Positions 35,749-43,539 of a stretch of DNA of 64,000 nt are shown here, one piece after another. How positions within the stretch are numbered: position 1 is the stretch's first letter; every line of letters begins with the position of its first letter. The stretch covers positions 62,001 through 126,000 of the forward strand of contig CANJRG010000007.1 of the NCBI GenBank assembly GCA_947476745.1. Reading direction: 5' to 3'. A program made the translations under genes and the position numbers. The notes beneath the pieces are model-generated. The model saw only the letters and a list, made by a program, of their open reading frames with translations. It was not told the origin of the DNA and ran no database searches. Source of the stretch: Acidimicrobiia bacterium. GTDB lineage: Bacteria > Actinomycetota > Acidimicrobiia > Acidimicrobiales > CAIXPF01.

Positions 35749-37164
35749 ATGGCCATCGTCGACATCGACGCCAAGATCCCCAACAACGTCGACCTGGCGG
35801 GCGACCGACGCCTGCAACGGGCGTTGGAGCAGTGGCAACCCCGCTTCGTGCGCTGGTGGGAGGAGCTCGGGCCCTCGGTGTTCCAGCGCAACCCGGTCTA
35901 TCTGCGTACCGCGGTGGATGTCGGCCGTGACGGCTGGGCCCACTTCGGCCACGTGGAGATGCCCGACTACCGCTGGGGTGTGTTCCTGTCGGAGCCCGAG
36001 CCGGAACGTCGCATCGCCTTCGGCGACCACAAAGGTCTGGCCGCGTGGCAGGAGGTGCCCGGCGAGTACCGCTCGGACCTGCGACGCCTGCTGGTGGTGC
36101 AGGGCGACACCGAGCCGGCGTCGGTCGAGCAGCAACGCCACCTCGGCCTCACCGCCCCGTCGCTGTACGACCTTCGCAACCTGTTCCAGGTCAACGTCGA
36201 GGAGGGCCGCCACCTGTGGGCGATGGTGTACCTGCTGCACCGCTACTTCGGCCGTGACGGCCGCGACGAAGCCGACGCCATGCTCGACCGGCACTCCGGC
36301 GATCCCGACAACCCCCGCATCCTGGGCGCCTTCAACGAGGAGACGCCCGACTGGCTGTCGTTCTTCATGTTCACGTACTTCACCGACCGCGACGGCAAGT
36401 ACCAGCTCGCGTCGCTGCGCGAGTCGGCCTTCGACCCGCTGTCGCGTACGTGCGACTTCATGCTGAAGGAGGAGGCGTACCACATGTTCGTGGGGGCCAC
36501 CGGCGTGGGCCGGGTCGTGGCCCGCAGCGTCGAACTCATGCGCGAGCACGACACCGACGACGTGCACCCCTACGGCGGCATCAACCTCGATGTGCTGCAG
36601 AAGTACCTCAACTTCCACTACTCGGTCTCGCTGGACCTGTTCGGCGCGGAGACCTCCACCAACGCCGCCAACTACTTCGCCGCCGGCCTGAAGGGCCGTT
36701 TCCAGGAGGAGCGACGCGACGACGACCACCAGCTCAAGACGGTGACCCGGATGGTGCCGGAGATGACCGACGCCGGCATCGGCGAACGCGAGGTCACCCA
36801 GCTGCAGGCGTTGAACGAGACGCTGCGCGACGACTACCGGGAGGACTGCGCCAAGGGCCTCGAGCGTTGGAACCGCACCCTGCGCGACCACGGCGTCCAC
36901 GTCGAGCTGACCCTGCCCCATGTGGGGTTCAACCGTCGGGTCGGTACGTTCCGCGGGCACCACGTCTCCCCCGACGGTCGCCCGCTCGACGCGTCCGCCT
37001 GGCAGGCCGAGTTGGCCCGCTGGCTGCCGACCGACGCCGACCGGGCCCACGTCCAGTCGCTGATGGTGGGGGTCACCGAACCCGGACGTATGGCGGGCTG
37101 GGTGGCGCCGCCCGCCACCGGCATCCAGGGCCAGCCGGTCGACTTCAACTATGTCAAGATCTGA
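35749..37164 (+). CDS. boxB: Benzoyl-CoA 2,3-epoxidase, oxygenase subunit
   Basis: A 471-residue class I diiron enzyme that epoxidises benzoyl-CoA with O2. Diiron ligand helices are visible: NVEEGRHLWAMVYLLHRYFG (Glu/His, about residue 147) and MLKEEAYHMFVGATGVG (Glu/His, about 240). The opening IPNNVDLAGDRRLQRALEQW is characteristic. It starts 3 bases after the boxC stop, with a GGAGAG site inside the boxC end. The reductase partner BoxA is not encoded in the window and must come from elsewhere. Confidence 0.95.
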   Translation: MAIVDIDAKIPNNVDLAGDRRLQRALEQWQPRFVRWWEELGPSVFQRNPVYLRTAVDVGRDGWAHFGHVEMPDYRWGVFLSEPEPERRIAFGDHKGLAAWQEVPGEYRSDLRRLLVVQGDTEPASVEQQRHLGLTAPSLYDLRNLFQVNVEEGRHLWAMVYLLHRYFGRDGRDEADAMLDRHSGDPDNPRILGAFNEETPDWLSFFMFTYFTDRDGKYQLASLRESAFDPLSRTCDFMLKEEAYHMFVGATGVGRVVARSVELMREHDTDDVHPYGGINLDVLQKYLNFHYSVSLDLFGAETSTNAANYFAAGLKGRFQEERRDDDHQLKTVTRMVPEMTDAGIGEREVTQLQALNETLRDDYREDCAKGLERWNRTLRDHGVHVELTLPHVGFNRRVGTFRGHHVSPDGRPLDASAWQAELARWLPTDADRAHVQSLMVGVTEPGRMAGWVAPPATGIQGQPVDFNYVKI

Positions 37165-37167
37165 ACG

Positions 37168-38724
37168 ATGAGCCTCTACAACGCCGCAGGCTGGCTGGTC
37201 GACCGCCAGGTGGCGGCAGGGTGGGGCGAGCGCATCGCCCTGCGTTGCGAGGGCCGGAACACCAGCTACGCCGAGCTGCAGGCCGAGCTGTGGCGGGTGC
37301 AGCAAGCGCTGCAACAACTCGGCGTCGCGGCCGGCGACCGGGTGGCCATGGTGGTCAACGACGAGCCGGCCTTCGTAGCGTGGTTCCTCGGTGCCCTCCG
37401 CCACGCGGTGGTGCCCGTACCCCTGTCGACCATGCTTAATGGTACGGAACTGGCGTCGATCGTGGCCGACTCGGGGGCACGGCTGCTGGTGGTGTCCGCT
37501 CCGTTCGCTGCGACAGTGGCCACCATCACCGCCGGGGCGCCGCAGGTCTGCAACGTGGTGGTACTCGGTGAACCGACCGGCGTGACGGCCGGGGGCGTGC
37601 CCGTCGAGGCCTGGGCGTCCTTCTGCGACGCGACGGAGATGCCGGTCGCCGCCACCGACGAGAACACCGACGGCTTCTGGCTCTACAGCAGCGGCACCAC
37701 CGGTACCCCGAAGGGGGTCATGCACCGCCACGGCGACCTGCAGGCCACCACGCAGACCTACGCCGCGTCGGTACTGCGGGCCGAGCCAGAGGACCGGTTC
37801 CTGTCGGTGGCCAAGCTGTTCTTCGCGTACGGGCTGGGCAACTCGCTGACCTTCCCGCTTTCGGTGGGGGCCACCGCGATCCTGCACCCGCTGCCCCCCA
37901 CCCCGGCGGCGGTGCTGACCCTCATCGAGACGGAACGGCCCAGCCTGTTCTTCGCCTCCCCCGGGTTCGTGGCCGCCCTGCTCGACGCCGCTCCGGGCGC
38001 GGACGTCTTCGGGAGCCTGCGGGCCACGGTCACCGCCGGTGAATCGCTGCCCGCGGACCTGCAACGCCGCTTCAGCGAGCTGACCGGCCGCCCGGTACTC
38101 GACGGCATCGGCTCGACGGAGATGCTGCACATCTTCATCTCCAACACCCTCGACGCGCAGTCGCCCGGGTCGAGCGGCTGGGTGGTCCCCGGCTACCGGG
38201 CCGAGCTGCGCGACGACGACCAGCGGGCAGTGACCGCCCCCGACACCCCCGGCTACCTGTACGTGCAGGGACCGTCCGCGGCGAGCGGATACTGGCAGAA
38301 GCCCGACGCCACTGCGGCGGCCTTCGCCGAGGGCTGGGTCCGCACCGGCGACGTGTACACCCGTTCCGCCGAGGACTGCTGGACCTTCCTGGGCCGCAAC
38401 AACGACATGATCAAGGCCGGGGGCATCTGGGTGTCGCCGGCCGAGGTGGAGAGCGTGCTGATCGAGCATCCCGACGTGCTCGAGGCTGCGGTCGTCGGCG
38501 ACCGCAGCATCGCGGGGCTCGAGACGGTGGTGGCCTTCGTGGTGCCGGCCGCCGGGGCGACCATCGACCCCGCCGCGCTCGAGGCCCACTGCCGCTCCCG
38601 CGTGGCATCGTTCAAGCGACCGCGTGAGATCGTGGTGGTGGACGAGCTGCCCAAGACCGCCACCGGCAAGATCAAGCGCTACGCCCTGCGCGAGGCGCGC
38701 GCCGAGGCGGCACCCGGGGCCTGA
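37168..38724 (+). CDS. bclA: Benzoate-CoA ligase
   Basis: A 518-residue AMP-forming acyl-CoA synthetase. P-loop YSSGTTGTPKGVMHRHGD (about residue 172), then AKLFFAYGLGNSLTFPLSVG and DGIGSTEMLHIFISN, both typical of benzoate-CoA ligases, YRTGD-equivalent WVRTGDVY (about 390) and the C-terminal catalytic Lys in KTATGKIKRYALR. It makes benzoyl-CoA for BoxB. It begins 3 bases after the boxB stop, so the three genes form a tight operon. A close paralogue activity such as 4-hydroxybenzoate or 2-aminobenzoate ligation cannot be ruled out. Confidence 0.93.
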   Translation: MSLYNAAGWLVDRQVAAGWGERIALRCEGRNTSYAELQAELWRVQQALQQLGVAAGDRVAMVVNDEPAFVAWFLGALRHAVVPVPLSTMLNGTELASIVADSGARLLVVSAPFAATVATITAGAPQVCNVVVLGEPTGVTAGGVPVEAWASFCDATEMPVAATDENTDGFWLYSSGTTGTPKGVMHRHGDLQATTQTYAASVLRAEPEDRFLSVAKLFFAYGLGNSLTFPLSVGATAILHPLPPTPAAVLTLIETERPSLFFASPGFVAALLDAAPGADVFGSLRATVTAGESLPADLQRRFSELTGRPVLDGIGSTEMLHIFISNTLDAQSPGSSGWVVPGYRAELRDDDQRAVTAPDTPGYLYVQGPSAASGYWQKPDATAAAFAEGWVRTGDVYTRSAEDCWTFLGRNNDMIKAGGIWVSPAEVESVLIEHPDVLEAAVVGDRSIAGLETVVAFVVPAAGATIDPAALEAHCRSRVASFKRPREIVVVDELPKTATGKIKRYALREARAEAAPGA

Positions 38725-38740
38725 GCGACCGCCGCCTCAC

Positions 38741-39973
38741 TCACCACAGCTCGGCGAGGAGCCGTTCGAGCACCACCACCTCGCCGGCGGGCACCACCAG
38801 CCGGCCGTCGCGACGCTGCAGTCGGCCCTGGTCGCACAGGTTCTCGATACGAGCCCGGACCGCGTGCAGCTCGGCGAGCATGGTGGGATCGGCGGGCCCT
38901 TCGGACGACCGGTCGGGCGGCCCGACGACGAGCGTCTCGTGCGGCGCGGCCAGCACCGCCTCGTCGATCCCCTCGGCCAGCCGCAGGCCGGTGAGCAGCC
39001 GGACCCGAAGCACCTCGAGGGCTTCGAGCGGTTCCTCCTCGGGTGCCGCACCCGCCAGCCAGTCCTCGAGCGGCGGGTTGCGGACCAGGCGTCGGCCACC
39101 GGCGGTCCCGGCGGTCCCGGCGGTCCCGGCGGTCCCGGCGGTAGCGGGCAGCGAGGCGGTAGCGGACGGGCCGGCCCCGAACCAGGAGCGCCCCCGCCAG
39201 TAGGCCAGGTTGTGGGCACACCGGTGACCGTCACGGGCATGGTTGGACACCTCGTAGCGCGCCAGCCCGTAGCCCGGCAGGATCTCGGCGGCGAGCTCGA
39301 TGGCCCGGCGCTCGGCCTCCTCTTCGACGCTGACCCCCCGGCGGCCGAACGGCGTGCCCTCCTCGACGGTCAGGGTGTACGCGGCGAGATGGTCCACCCC
39401 GGTGGCAGCCAGCCGGTGCAGGTCCGCCGCCACGTCCTGGCCATCCACCGCCACGATCAGATCAGCGTTCACCGTCCAACCGTCGACCGAGCGGACCGAC
39501 TCCAGCGCCCGCAGCGCCGTCGCCGCGTCATGGGGGCGGCCGAGGGTGCGCAACACCGGGTCCTGCGTCGACTGCACGCCGACGCTGACCCGGGTGAAGC
39601 CCAGGTCACGCCATCGGGCCGGCCGGTCTGGGCCCACGTTGAGCGGGTGCACCTCGATACCGATCTCGGCGTCGTCATTCACGGCGAATCGACGTCGAAT
39701 CGACGCCAGCAGACGGCCGAGCTCGGCGTCGGTGAGGTGGCTCGGGGTGCCGCCACCGAGGTACACCGTCTCCAGCGGGCCGCGGTCGGGCCACCGCTCG
39801 GCGGTCATGGCCAGCTCGGCGTCGAGGCGGGACAGGTATGCCTCGACCAGGTCGTCGCGCCGACGCAGCACGTGGAAGCTGCAGAACGGGCAGATCGTGG
39901 GGCAGAACGGCACGTGCACGTACAGGTGCGGGATCGGCCCCGGGTTCGCCACCGGGTTCGGCTCGAGCTGCAC
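38741..39973 (-). CDS. HemW-like radical SAM protein (coproporphyrinogen III oxidase-like)
   Basis: A 410-residue radical SAM enzyme. The iron-sulfur Cys motif is HVPFCPTICPFCSF (CxxxCxxC, about residues 20-33), followed by YLGGGTPSHL (about 70), GIEVHPLNV, GFTRVSVGVQS and YEVSNHARDGHRCAHNLAYW (HemW signature, about 245). Family members were long annotated as HemN but act as haem chaperones. It carries a short TAGTAGTAGTAGG insertion encoded by a 9-base repeat. HemW usually has FCxxKCxYC spacing with extra hydrophobics; the variant here (PTICPFC) is mildly divergent. GTG start; convergent with bclA. Confidence 0.87.
   Translation of the reverse strand: MQLEPNPVANPGPIPHLYVHVPFCPTICPFCSFHVLRRRDDLVEAYLSRLDAELAMTAERWPDRGPLETVYLGGGTPSHLTDAELGRLLASIRRRFAVNDDAEIGIEVHPLNVGPDRPARWRDLGFTRVSVGVQSTQDPVLRTLGRPHDAATALRALESVRSVDGWTVNADLIVAVDGQDVAADLHRLAATGVDHLAAYTLTVEEGTPFGRRGVSVEEEAERRAIELAAEILPGYGLARYEVSNHARDGHRCAHNLAYWRGRSWFGAGPSATASLPATAGTAGTAGTAGTAGGRRLVRNPPLEDWLAGAAPEEEPLEALEVLRVRLLTGLRLAEGIDEAVLAAPHETLVVGPPDRSSEGPADPTMLAELHAVRARIENLCDQGRLQRRDGRLVVPAGEVVVLERLLAELW
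39101..39136. repeat. Four exact copies of a 9-base repeat in the HemW-like gene
   Basis: GGCGGTCCC four times in tandem, with a fifth degenerate copy. In frame, it adds a Thr-Ala-Gly repeat to a loop of the protein. Confidence 0.9.
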
Positions 39974-40032
39974 CGGACCACCCTTGCCGCCGAACCGACC
40001 CGGGCGCCACCCGGCGACGATCGGACCGGCAG

Positions 40033-40105
40033 CGCCCCCGGCAGGGTTCGAACCTGCGACCCTCGGATTAGAAGTCCGTTGCTCTGTCCACTGAGCTACG
40101 GGGGC
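40033..40105 (-). tRNA. tRNA-Arg (anticodon TCT)
   Basis: A 73-base cloverleaf on the minus strand: acceptor GCCCCCG/CGGGGGC, D-arm GCTC..GAGC, anticodon loop CTTCTAA giving TCT (reads AGA/AGG), T-arm GCAGG-TTCGAAC-CCTGC. The CCA end is not encoded. Confidence 0.96.
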
Positions 40106-40121
40106 CCGACACGGATCGCGC

Positions 40122-40151
40122 TTGGGCCGAGCCGTGTGCGGCGCCTATGCT
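40122..40151 (+). promoter_or_regulatory. Promoter for tRNA-His
   Basis: TTGGGC at 40122 and TATGCT at 40146 with 18-base spacing, ending 13 bases before the tRNA. Confidence 0.55.
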
Positions 40152-40164
40152 AGAGGGTCTCGTG

Positions 40165-40242
40165 GTGGTCGTAGCTCAGCTCGGTTAGAGCGCCAGGTTG
40201 TGGCCCTGGAGGTCGGGGGTTCAAGTCCCCTCGGTCACCCCA
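40165..40242 (+). tRNA. tRNA-His (anticodon GTG), CCA encoded
   Basis: Acceptor GTGGTCG pairs with CGGTCAC, the anticodon stem CCAGG/CCTGG holds loop TTGTGGC (anticodon GTG), T-loop TTCAAGT. The base at 40164 is G and faces C73, giving the G-1:C73 pair that identifies tRNA-His. CCA is present at 40240-40242. Confidence 0.95.
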
Positions 40243-40282
40243 TCGCGGTGGGAGTTCGTGTTACGTTCTCCCGCCGCAGCAA

Positions 40283-40357
40283 GCGCCTCTAGCTCAATGG
40301 CAGAGCAACGGACTCTTAATCCGCAGGTTCTGGGTTCGAATCCCAGGGGGCGCACCA
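40283..40357 (+). tRNA. tRNA-Lys (anticodon CTT), CCA encoded
   Basis: Acceptor GCGCCTC pairs with GGGGCGC (one wobble), D-arm GCTC..GAGC, anticodon loop CTCTTAA giving CTT, T-arm CTGGG-TTCGAAT-CCCAG, CCA at 40355-40357. The transposon and ABC debris begins about 190 bases beyond its 3' end. Confidence 0.96.
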
Positions 40358-40611
40358 CAAACATGCAGGTCACCGGCACAATATTGGTCTCAAGCGGCGG
40401 GTTTCTGCAGCCCCGCTTCGCTCTTCGGAAGTGTGGGACCGTCTGTTAGACCGCTGGCTTGGCCTCAGTTCCCACGGCGATTCTGTTCGCCAGCCAGGAC
40501 GAGTCCTCAGGCACTCGACGGGTGTCGGGTAAATCTGAGGGCACCCCCGTGTAGTGGTCCGGGTGTTGTGCGAGTCCGTTGCCCCAGAATCGGGGCGAGG
40601 AGGACAGCATC

Positions 40612-40890
40612 ATGGCCCGACGTCGGCACACGCCCGACCAGATCATCCGCAAACTCGTTGAGGGCAACAGGCTCTTGGCGGGCGGCGCCGAACTCGGCGA
40701 GGTATGCCGGCATCTCGAGATCGCCGAGGCGACATGGCATCGCTGGGTGGCGCAGTACGGCGGCATGAAAGCCGAGGACGCCAGGCGGCTCAAGCAGCTC
40801 GAAGCGGAGAACGCCAGGCTGAAGAAGCTGCTCGCCGAAGCCGAGTTGGACAGGTCGATGCTCAAGGAGATCGCGGAGGGAAACTTCTGA
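40612..40890 (+). CDS. IS3-family transposase OrfA
   Basis: A 92-residue protein with an N-terminal helix-turn-helix (HTPDQIIRKLVEGNRLLAGG, then VCRHLEIAEATWHRWVAQYGG) and a C-terminal leucine-zipper-like coiled coil (RRLKQLEAENARLKKLLAEAELDRSMLKEI). This is the DNA-binding and dimerising part of IS3-group transposases. GAGGAGG precedes the ATG. Two codons before its stop it carries the slippery heptamer GGGAAAC in the correct phase for a -1 frameshift into orfB. The orfB it should fuse to is truncated, so the element cannot move on its own. Confidence 0.9.
   Translation: MARRRHTPDQIIRKLVEGNRLLAGGAELGEVCRHLEIAEATWHRWVAQYGGMKAEDARRLKQLEAENARLKKLLAEAELDRSMLKEIAEGNF
40878..40884 (+). promoter_or_regulatory. 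-1 frameshift slippery heptamer
   Basis: GGGAAAC read as G-GGA-AAC in the orfA frame (X-XXY-YYZ). A -1 slip continues in the orfB frame as KLLTPNRRR. A textbook orfA-orfB fusion site of IS3 elements. Confidence 0.8.
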
Positions 40891-41186
40891 CCCCGAACCG
40901 GCGACGCAGCGCCGTGAGCACGCTGCAGGACCGTTTCGGGGTCTCTCAACGTCGCGCCTGTACAGACCTGGGTCAGCACCGGTCGACCCAACGCCTCACC
41001 CCACCCGAGCCGTCGGAATGCGAGGTGCAGCTGCGTGCCTGGCTGCGGGCCTTCGCCACGCGCCGGCCCCCGTGGGGGTGGCGGCGTGCATACAAAGAGC
41101 TGCGCCGCTATGGCCGACAGGTCAACGCGAAACGGATCCAGCGGCTCTGGCGCGACGAGGGCCTGCGGGTGCCGGCCCAGAAATGA
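40885..41186 (+). pseudogene. 5' fragment of IS3-family transposase OrfB
   Basis: In the -1 frame relative to orfA the sequence reads NRRRSAVSTLQDRFGVSQRR, then the HTH_21-like region TRRPPWGWRRAYKELRRYGR and QVNAKRIQRLWRDEGLRVPA, and stops at 41186. About 100 residues of an expected 270-300 are present. The integrase catalytic core with its first two Asp residues is missing from this strand. Confidence 0.85.
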
Positions 41187-41212
41187 GGGGTCCCCATTTG
41201 GTGGTCCGGGCG

Positions 41213-41550
41213 TTACGCGAGCGCTGGTTGGTTTCGGGTGGTCCAGGCCGTGGCGGACTCGGTGGGGGTGAGGTCGCACTGGGCGCTGTGGGGTCCGTTG
41301 ATGTTGTAGTCGATGCGCCAGTCCTCGATCAGGACCTGGGCCTCGAGGAGGCTGTCGAACTGCCAGCCGTTGAGGAACTCGTCGCGTAGCCGGCCGTTGA
41401 ACGATTCGATCCAGGCGTGCTGCCACGGCGACCCCGGGTCGATGAAGCACGAGCCGACGTCGTTGAACCGGCACCAGTCCGCAACGGCATGCGCGACGAA
41501 TTCGGCGCCGTTTCCGAAGATGACGTCGATGGTGATCGACCCCCGGACGT
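41213..41550 (-). pseudogene. 3' fragment of IS3-family transposase OrfB
   Basis: On the minus strand the end of an integrase core is readable: GNGAEFVAHAVADWCRFN, PGSPWQHAWIESFNGRLRDE (third catalytic Glu), LLEAQVLIEDWRIDYN and LTPTESATAW, ending at a TAA at 41215-41213. The second catalytic Asp position (usually DNG) reads GNG. The 5' part is lost where the sequence meets the stop of the downstream binding-protein gene. Confidence 0.85.
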
Positions 41551-42491
41551 CAGTAACGATCTATGGCTGGTGGCTTCGGCGCTGAAATGCCGGACTCGCC
41601 AATCGTTGCCTCGAACGCTTTGCTCCAGGCGCCATCGGCGTAGGACTGGTCGAGGACATCGTTCACGAAGGTGCGCAGCGCCGTGTCGCCCTTTTTCAGG
41701 CCGATGCCGTAGGGCTCTTGGGTGAACGGCTTGCCGACGAGCTTCAAGTTGGCGGGATCGGCGGCAACGAAACCGAGCAGGATGATGTCATCAGTGGTCA
41801 CGGCCTCCACCCGACCGTCCTTGAGCGCTTCGATACAAAGGCTGTACTTGTCGAACACGGTGGATACGTCGACCTGGGGCGCCTTTTCTTGCACGTTCTT
41901 GAGCGAGGTCGATCCGGCGACCGAGCAAACCTTCTTGCCCTTGAGATCCGCCACCCCGCTGATCGAAGCGTTGCCCTTCTTCACCAAGATGTCCTGGCCG
42001 GCGACGTAATACGGCCCGGCGAAGTCCACCACCTCTTTGCGGGTGGCGTTGATGGTGTAGGTCGAGATCACGAGATCGACCTTGCTTTCTTGGATGAACG
42101 GCTCCCGGTTCTTCGACACCGCCTCGACGAACTCGACCTTGCCGTCGATGTTCTCGCCGAAGATGTTGCGGGCGATGATCTTGCCGATCTCGACGTCGAA
42201 GCCTTCGATGCCGTTCGTGGTCGGGTTCTTCACCCCGAACAGCGGCACGTCGAACTTGACCCCGATCGTGATCTTGCCCTTTTTCTTGATGGCCTCCACC
42301 GACGAACCGGCTGGGATTGCGATGGTCTCTGTGGTCTTCTCCGCTGCTGATGTCCCATCCCGAGCCGCGGTGGTTGCGGTGGTCTCACCCGCCACCGTGG
42401 TGTCTGATACCGAACTGCCCGAATCGTTACCGCCGCACGCCGCCATTATCAGGCTGAGCATGGCCGCTATGGCCAGCAGCTTTCGTCGCAT
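41550..42491 (-). CDS. Glutamate/amino-acid ABC transporter substrate-binding lipoprotein (orphan)
   Basis: A 313-residue family 3 solute-binding protein. It has a lipoprotein signal (MRRKLLAIAAMLSLIMAAC, Cys at residue 19), a Ser/Thr-rich linker to about residue 60, then KKGKITIGVKFDVPLFG, GFDVEIGKIIARNIFG, VISTYTINATRKEVVDFAGPYY and GVADLKGKKVCSVAGSTS, as in GluB-type proteins. Its natural C-terminus (PKPPAIDRY) is intact, although transposon debris touches the stop codon. Codon use is less GC-rich than its neighbours. Only the 3' stub of the ATPase gene lies upstream and no permease gene is in the window. Confidence 0.92.
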   Translation of the reverse strand: MRRKLLAIAAMLSLIMAACGGNDSGSSVSDTTVAGETTATTAARDGTSAAEKTTETIAIPAGSSVEAIKKKGKITIGVKFDVPLFGVKNPTTNGIEGFDVEIGKIIARNIFGENIDGKVEFVEAVSKNREPFIQESKVDLVISTYTINATRKEVVDFAGPYYVAGQDILVKKGNASISGVADLKGKKVCSVAGSTSLKNVQEKAPQVDVSTVFDKYSLCIEALKDGRVEAVTTDDIILLGFVAADPANLKLVGKPFTQEPYGIGLKKGDTALRTFVNDVLDQSYADGAWSKAFEATIGESGISAPKPPAIDRY

Positions 42492-42506
42492 GGTTGTCTC
42501 CTTGGG

Positions 42507-42660
42507 TCAGTGGTTGAGGATCTTGGCCAGGAAATCCTGAGCCCGCTCGCTCCGGGGCGAGCTGAAGAACCGATCGGGAGGGGCGATCTCGACGATCTGG
42601 CCCTGGTCGAGGAACACGACACGCTGCGCGGCGGAACGTGCGAACCCCACGGACCAGCGC
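42507..42660 (-). pseudogene. 3' stub of an amino-acid ABC transporter ATPase (GluA-like)
   Basis: The minus strand reads GFARSAAQRVVFLDQGQIVE, then IAPPDRFFSSPRSERAQDFL and AKILNH with a TGA at 42509-42507. This is the C-terminus of GluA/GlnQ-type ATPases after the H-loop. Upstream of about 42660 the match stops, so Walker motifs and signature are lost. It ends 15 bases before the binding-protein gene, the normal gluA-gluB spacing. Confidence 0.75.
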
Positions 42661-42818
42661 GATCGCACGAGCACGGTACTCAGCAAGGTTGGACGAGGCG
42701 CAGTCGAAGCTTTTTAGTTAGGCCCTCGACTCATTACCGAACATGGAACTCGAGGTGGGGGCGATGCACTGTGTGCTGCGGGTCGAACAGGACCGACCCG
42801 CTGCCTGAGATGGCCCGG

Positions 42819-43340
42819 TCACACCCTGCTGTAGGTCAGGTTCACCAGGCCGCTGGGAAAAGGCTGCACCGCGTCGAGCCGCAACGTGGCCGATCGCCCG
42901 ATCGGGTGGAACAACGGTCGGCCCGAGCCGATCAGGCGTGGCACGACGGTGATGGTGAGGTCGTCGATCAGGCTCTCGTCCAGAAAGGCGCTGATCAGTT
43001 GGCCGCCGTCGACGTAGACGCGGCCGAGGCCCATCTGGTCCCACCGCCACCGGGCCTGCCGGGGGGATACCGCCCAGAACGTCACCCCGGGCCGGGGCTG
43101 CGACGGCCGATGGGTGAATACGAAAACCGGCCGCCCCCCAAACGGTAAGGGGTCGAGGTGGGCAATGTGGTCGTAGGTGCCGCGGCCCATCGCCAGGGCG
43201 TCGACGGAGCCGAGGAAGGCGTCGAACCCATAGTCCTCGTCCGCAGCAGCGGCCGCCTCGAGCCAATCGAGGCGGCCGTCCTCGTCCGCGATGTACCCGT
43301 CGAGGCTGCACGCCAGGAACACCGACAGCTGTATCGCCAT
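42819..43340 (-). CDS. Dihydrofolate reductase-like (RibD C-terminal domain) protein
   Basis: A 173-residue protein of the DHFR/RibD-C superfamily. It begins LSVFLACSLDGYIADEDGRLDWL, the typical opening, with LAMGRGTYDHI and RVYVDGGQLISAFLDESLIDDLTITVVPRLIGSGRPLF in the middle. Members bind NADPH; many stand-alone copies are of unknown function (YyaP/YwjB group). It lies outside the transposon debris and downstream of the deacylase gene. The small size and single domain rule out full RibD. Confidence 0.88.
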   Translation of the reverse strand: MAIQLSVFLACSLDGYIADEDGRLDWLEAAAAADEDYGFDAFLGSVDALAMGRGTYDHIAHLDPLPFGGRPVFVFTHRPSQPRPGVTFWAVSPRQARWRWDQMGLGRVYVDGGQLISAFLDESLIDDLTITVVPRLIGSGRPLFHPIGRSATLRLDAVQPFPSGLVNLTYSRV

Positions 43341-43423
43341 CAGCCGACCCCCCTCCGCTCGACATACGCTTCGGTACGTTTCCGATCACTTTCCTACCAA
43401 TCGGTACGGAGCCAACCCCGGCC

Positions 43424-43459
43424 CGGGCCGTACCGGGCCGGGCCGTACCGGGCCGTACG
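43424..43459. repeat. Short GC repeat in the gap before the deacylase terminator
   Basis: GGGCCGTACC recurs three times at 10-20 base intervals in the otherwise gene-free stretch 43341-43539. Nothing else is visible there except the hairpin at 43488. Confidence 0.75.
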
Positions 43460-43487
43460 AAGCCGGACCGGTGGCGGAGTAGGCGAA

Positions 43488-43518
43488 GACGGACGGCCTC
43501 CTGCTGCAGCCGTCCGTC
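43488..43518 (-). terminator. Hairpin terminator after the N-acyl-D-amino-acid deacylase gene
   Basis: A perfect 10-bp stem, GACGGACGGC with GCCGTCCGTC, 11-base loop, 22 bases after the stop codon at 43540. No T-tract follows. Confidence 0.6.
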
Positions 43519-43539
43519 GCATCACGCTCGCCGCTGGGC

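Larger units (their letters stand above)
40551..41550. mobile_element. Broken IS3-type element: 5' half on plus strand, 3' half on minus strand
   Basis: A left-end-like sequence at about 40551-40576 leads into orfA and the first third of orfB on the plus strand, ending at a stop at 41186. A matching end-like sequence (GGTGGTCCGGG, then CGTTACGCGAG) at about 41199-41222 is followed by the C-terminal third of orfB reading on the minus strand. The part of orfB carrying the first catalytic Asp is absent. Either two copies were truncated head to head or one copy suffered deletion and inversion. Confidence 0.8.

Noticed and set aside
40446..41474. A 342-codon minus-strand frame across the transposase
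   Set aside because: It is antisense to orfA and orfB and carries no motif. Its first part is Arg-rich shadow sequence.
40340..42720. An att site duplicated from tRNA-Lys
   Set aside because: I looked for a second copy of the tRNA 3' end beyond the debris and saw none, so integration at the tRNA is not supported.
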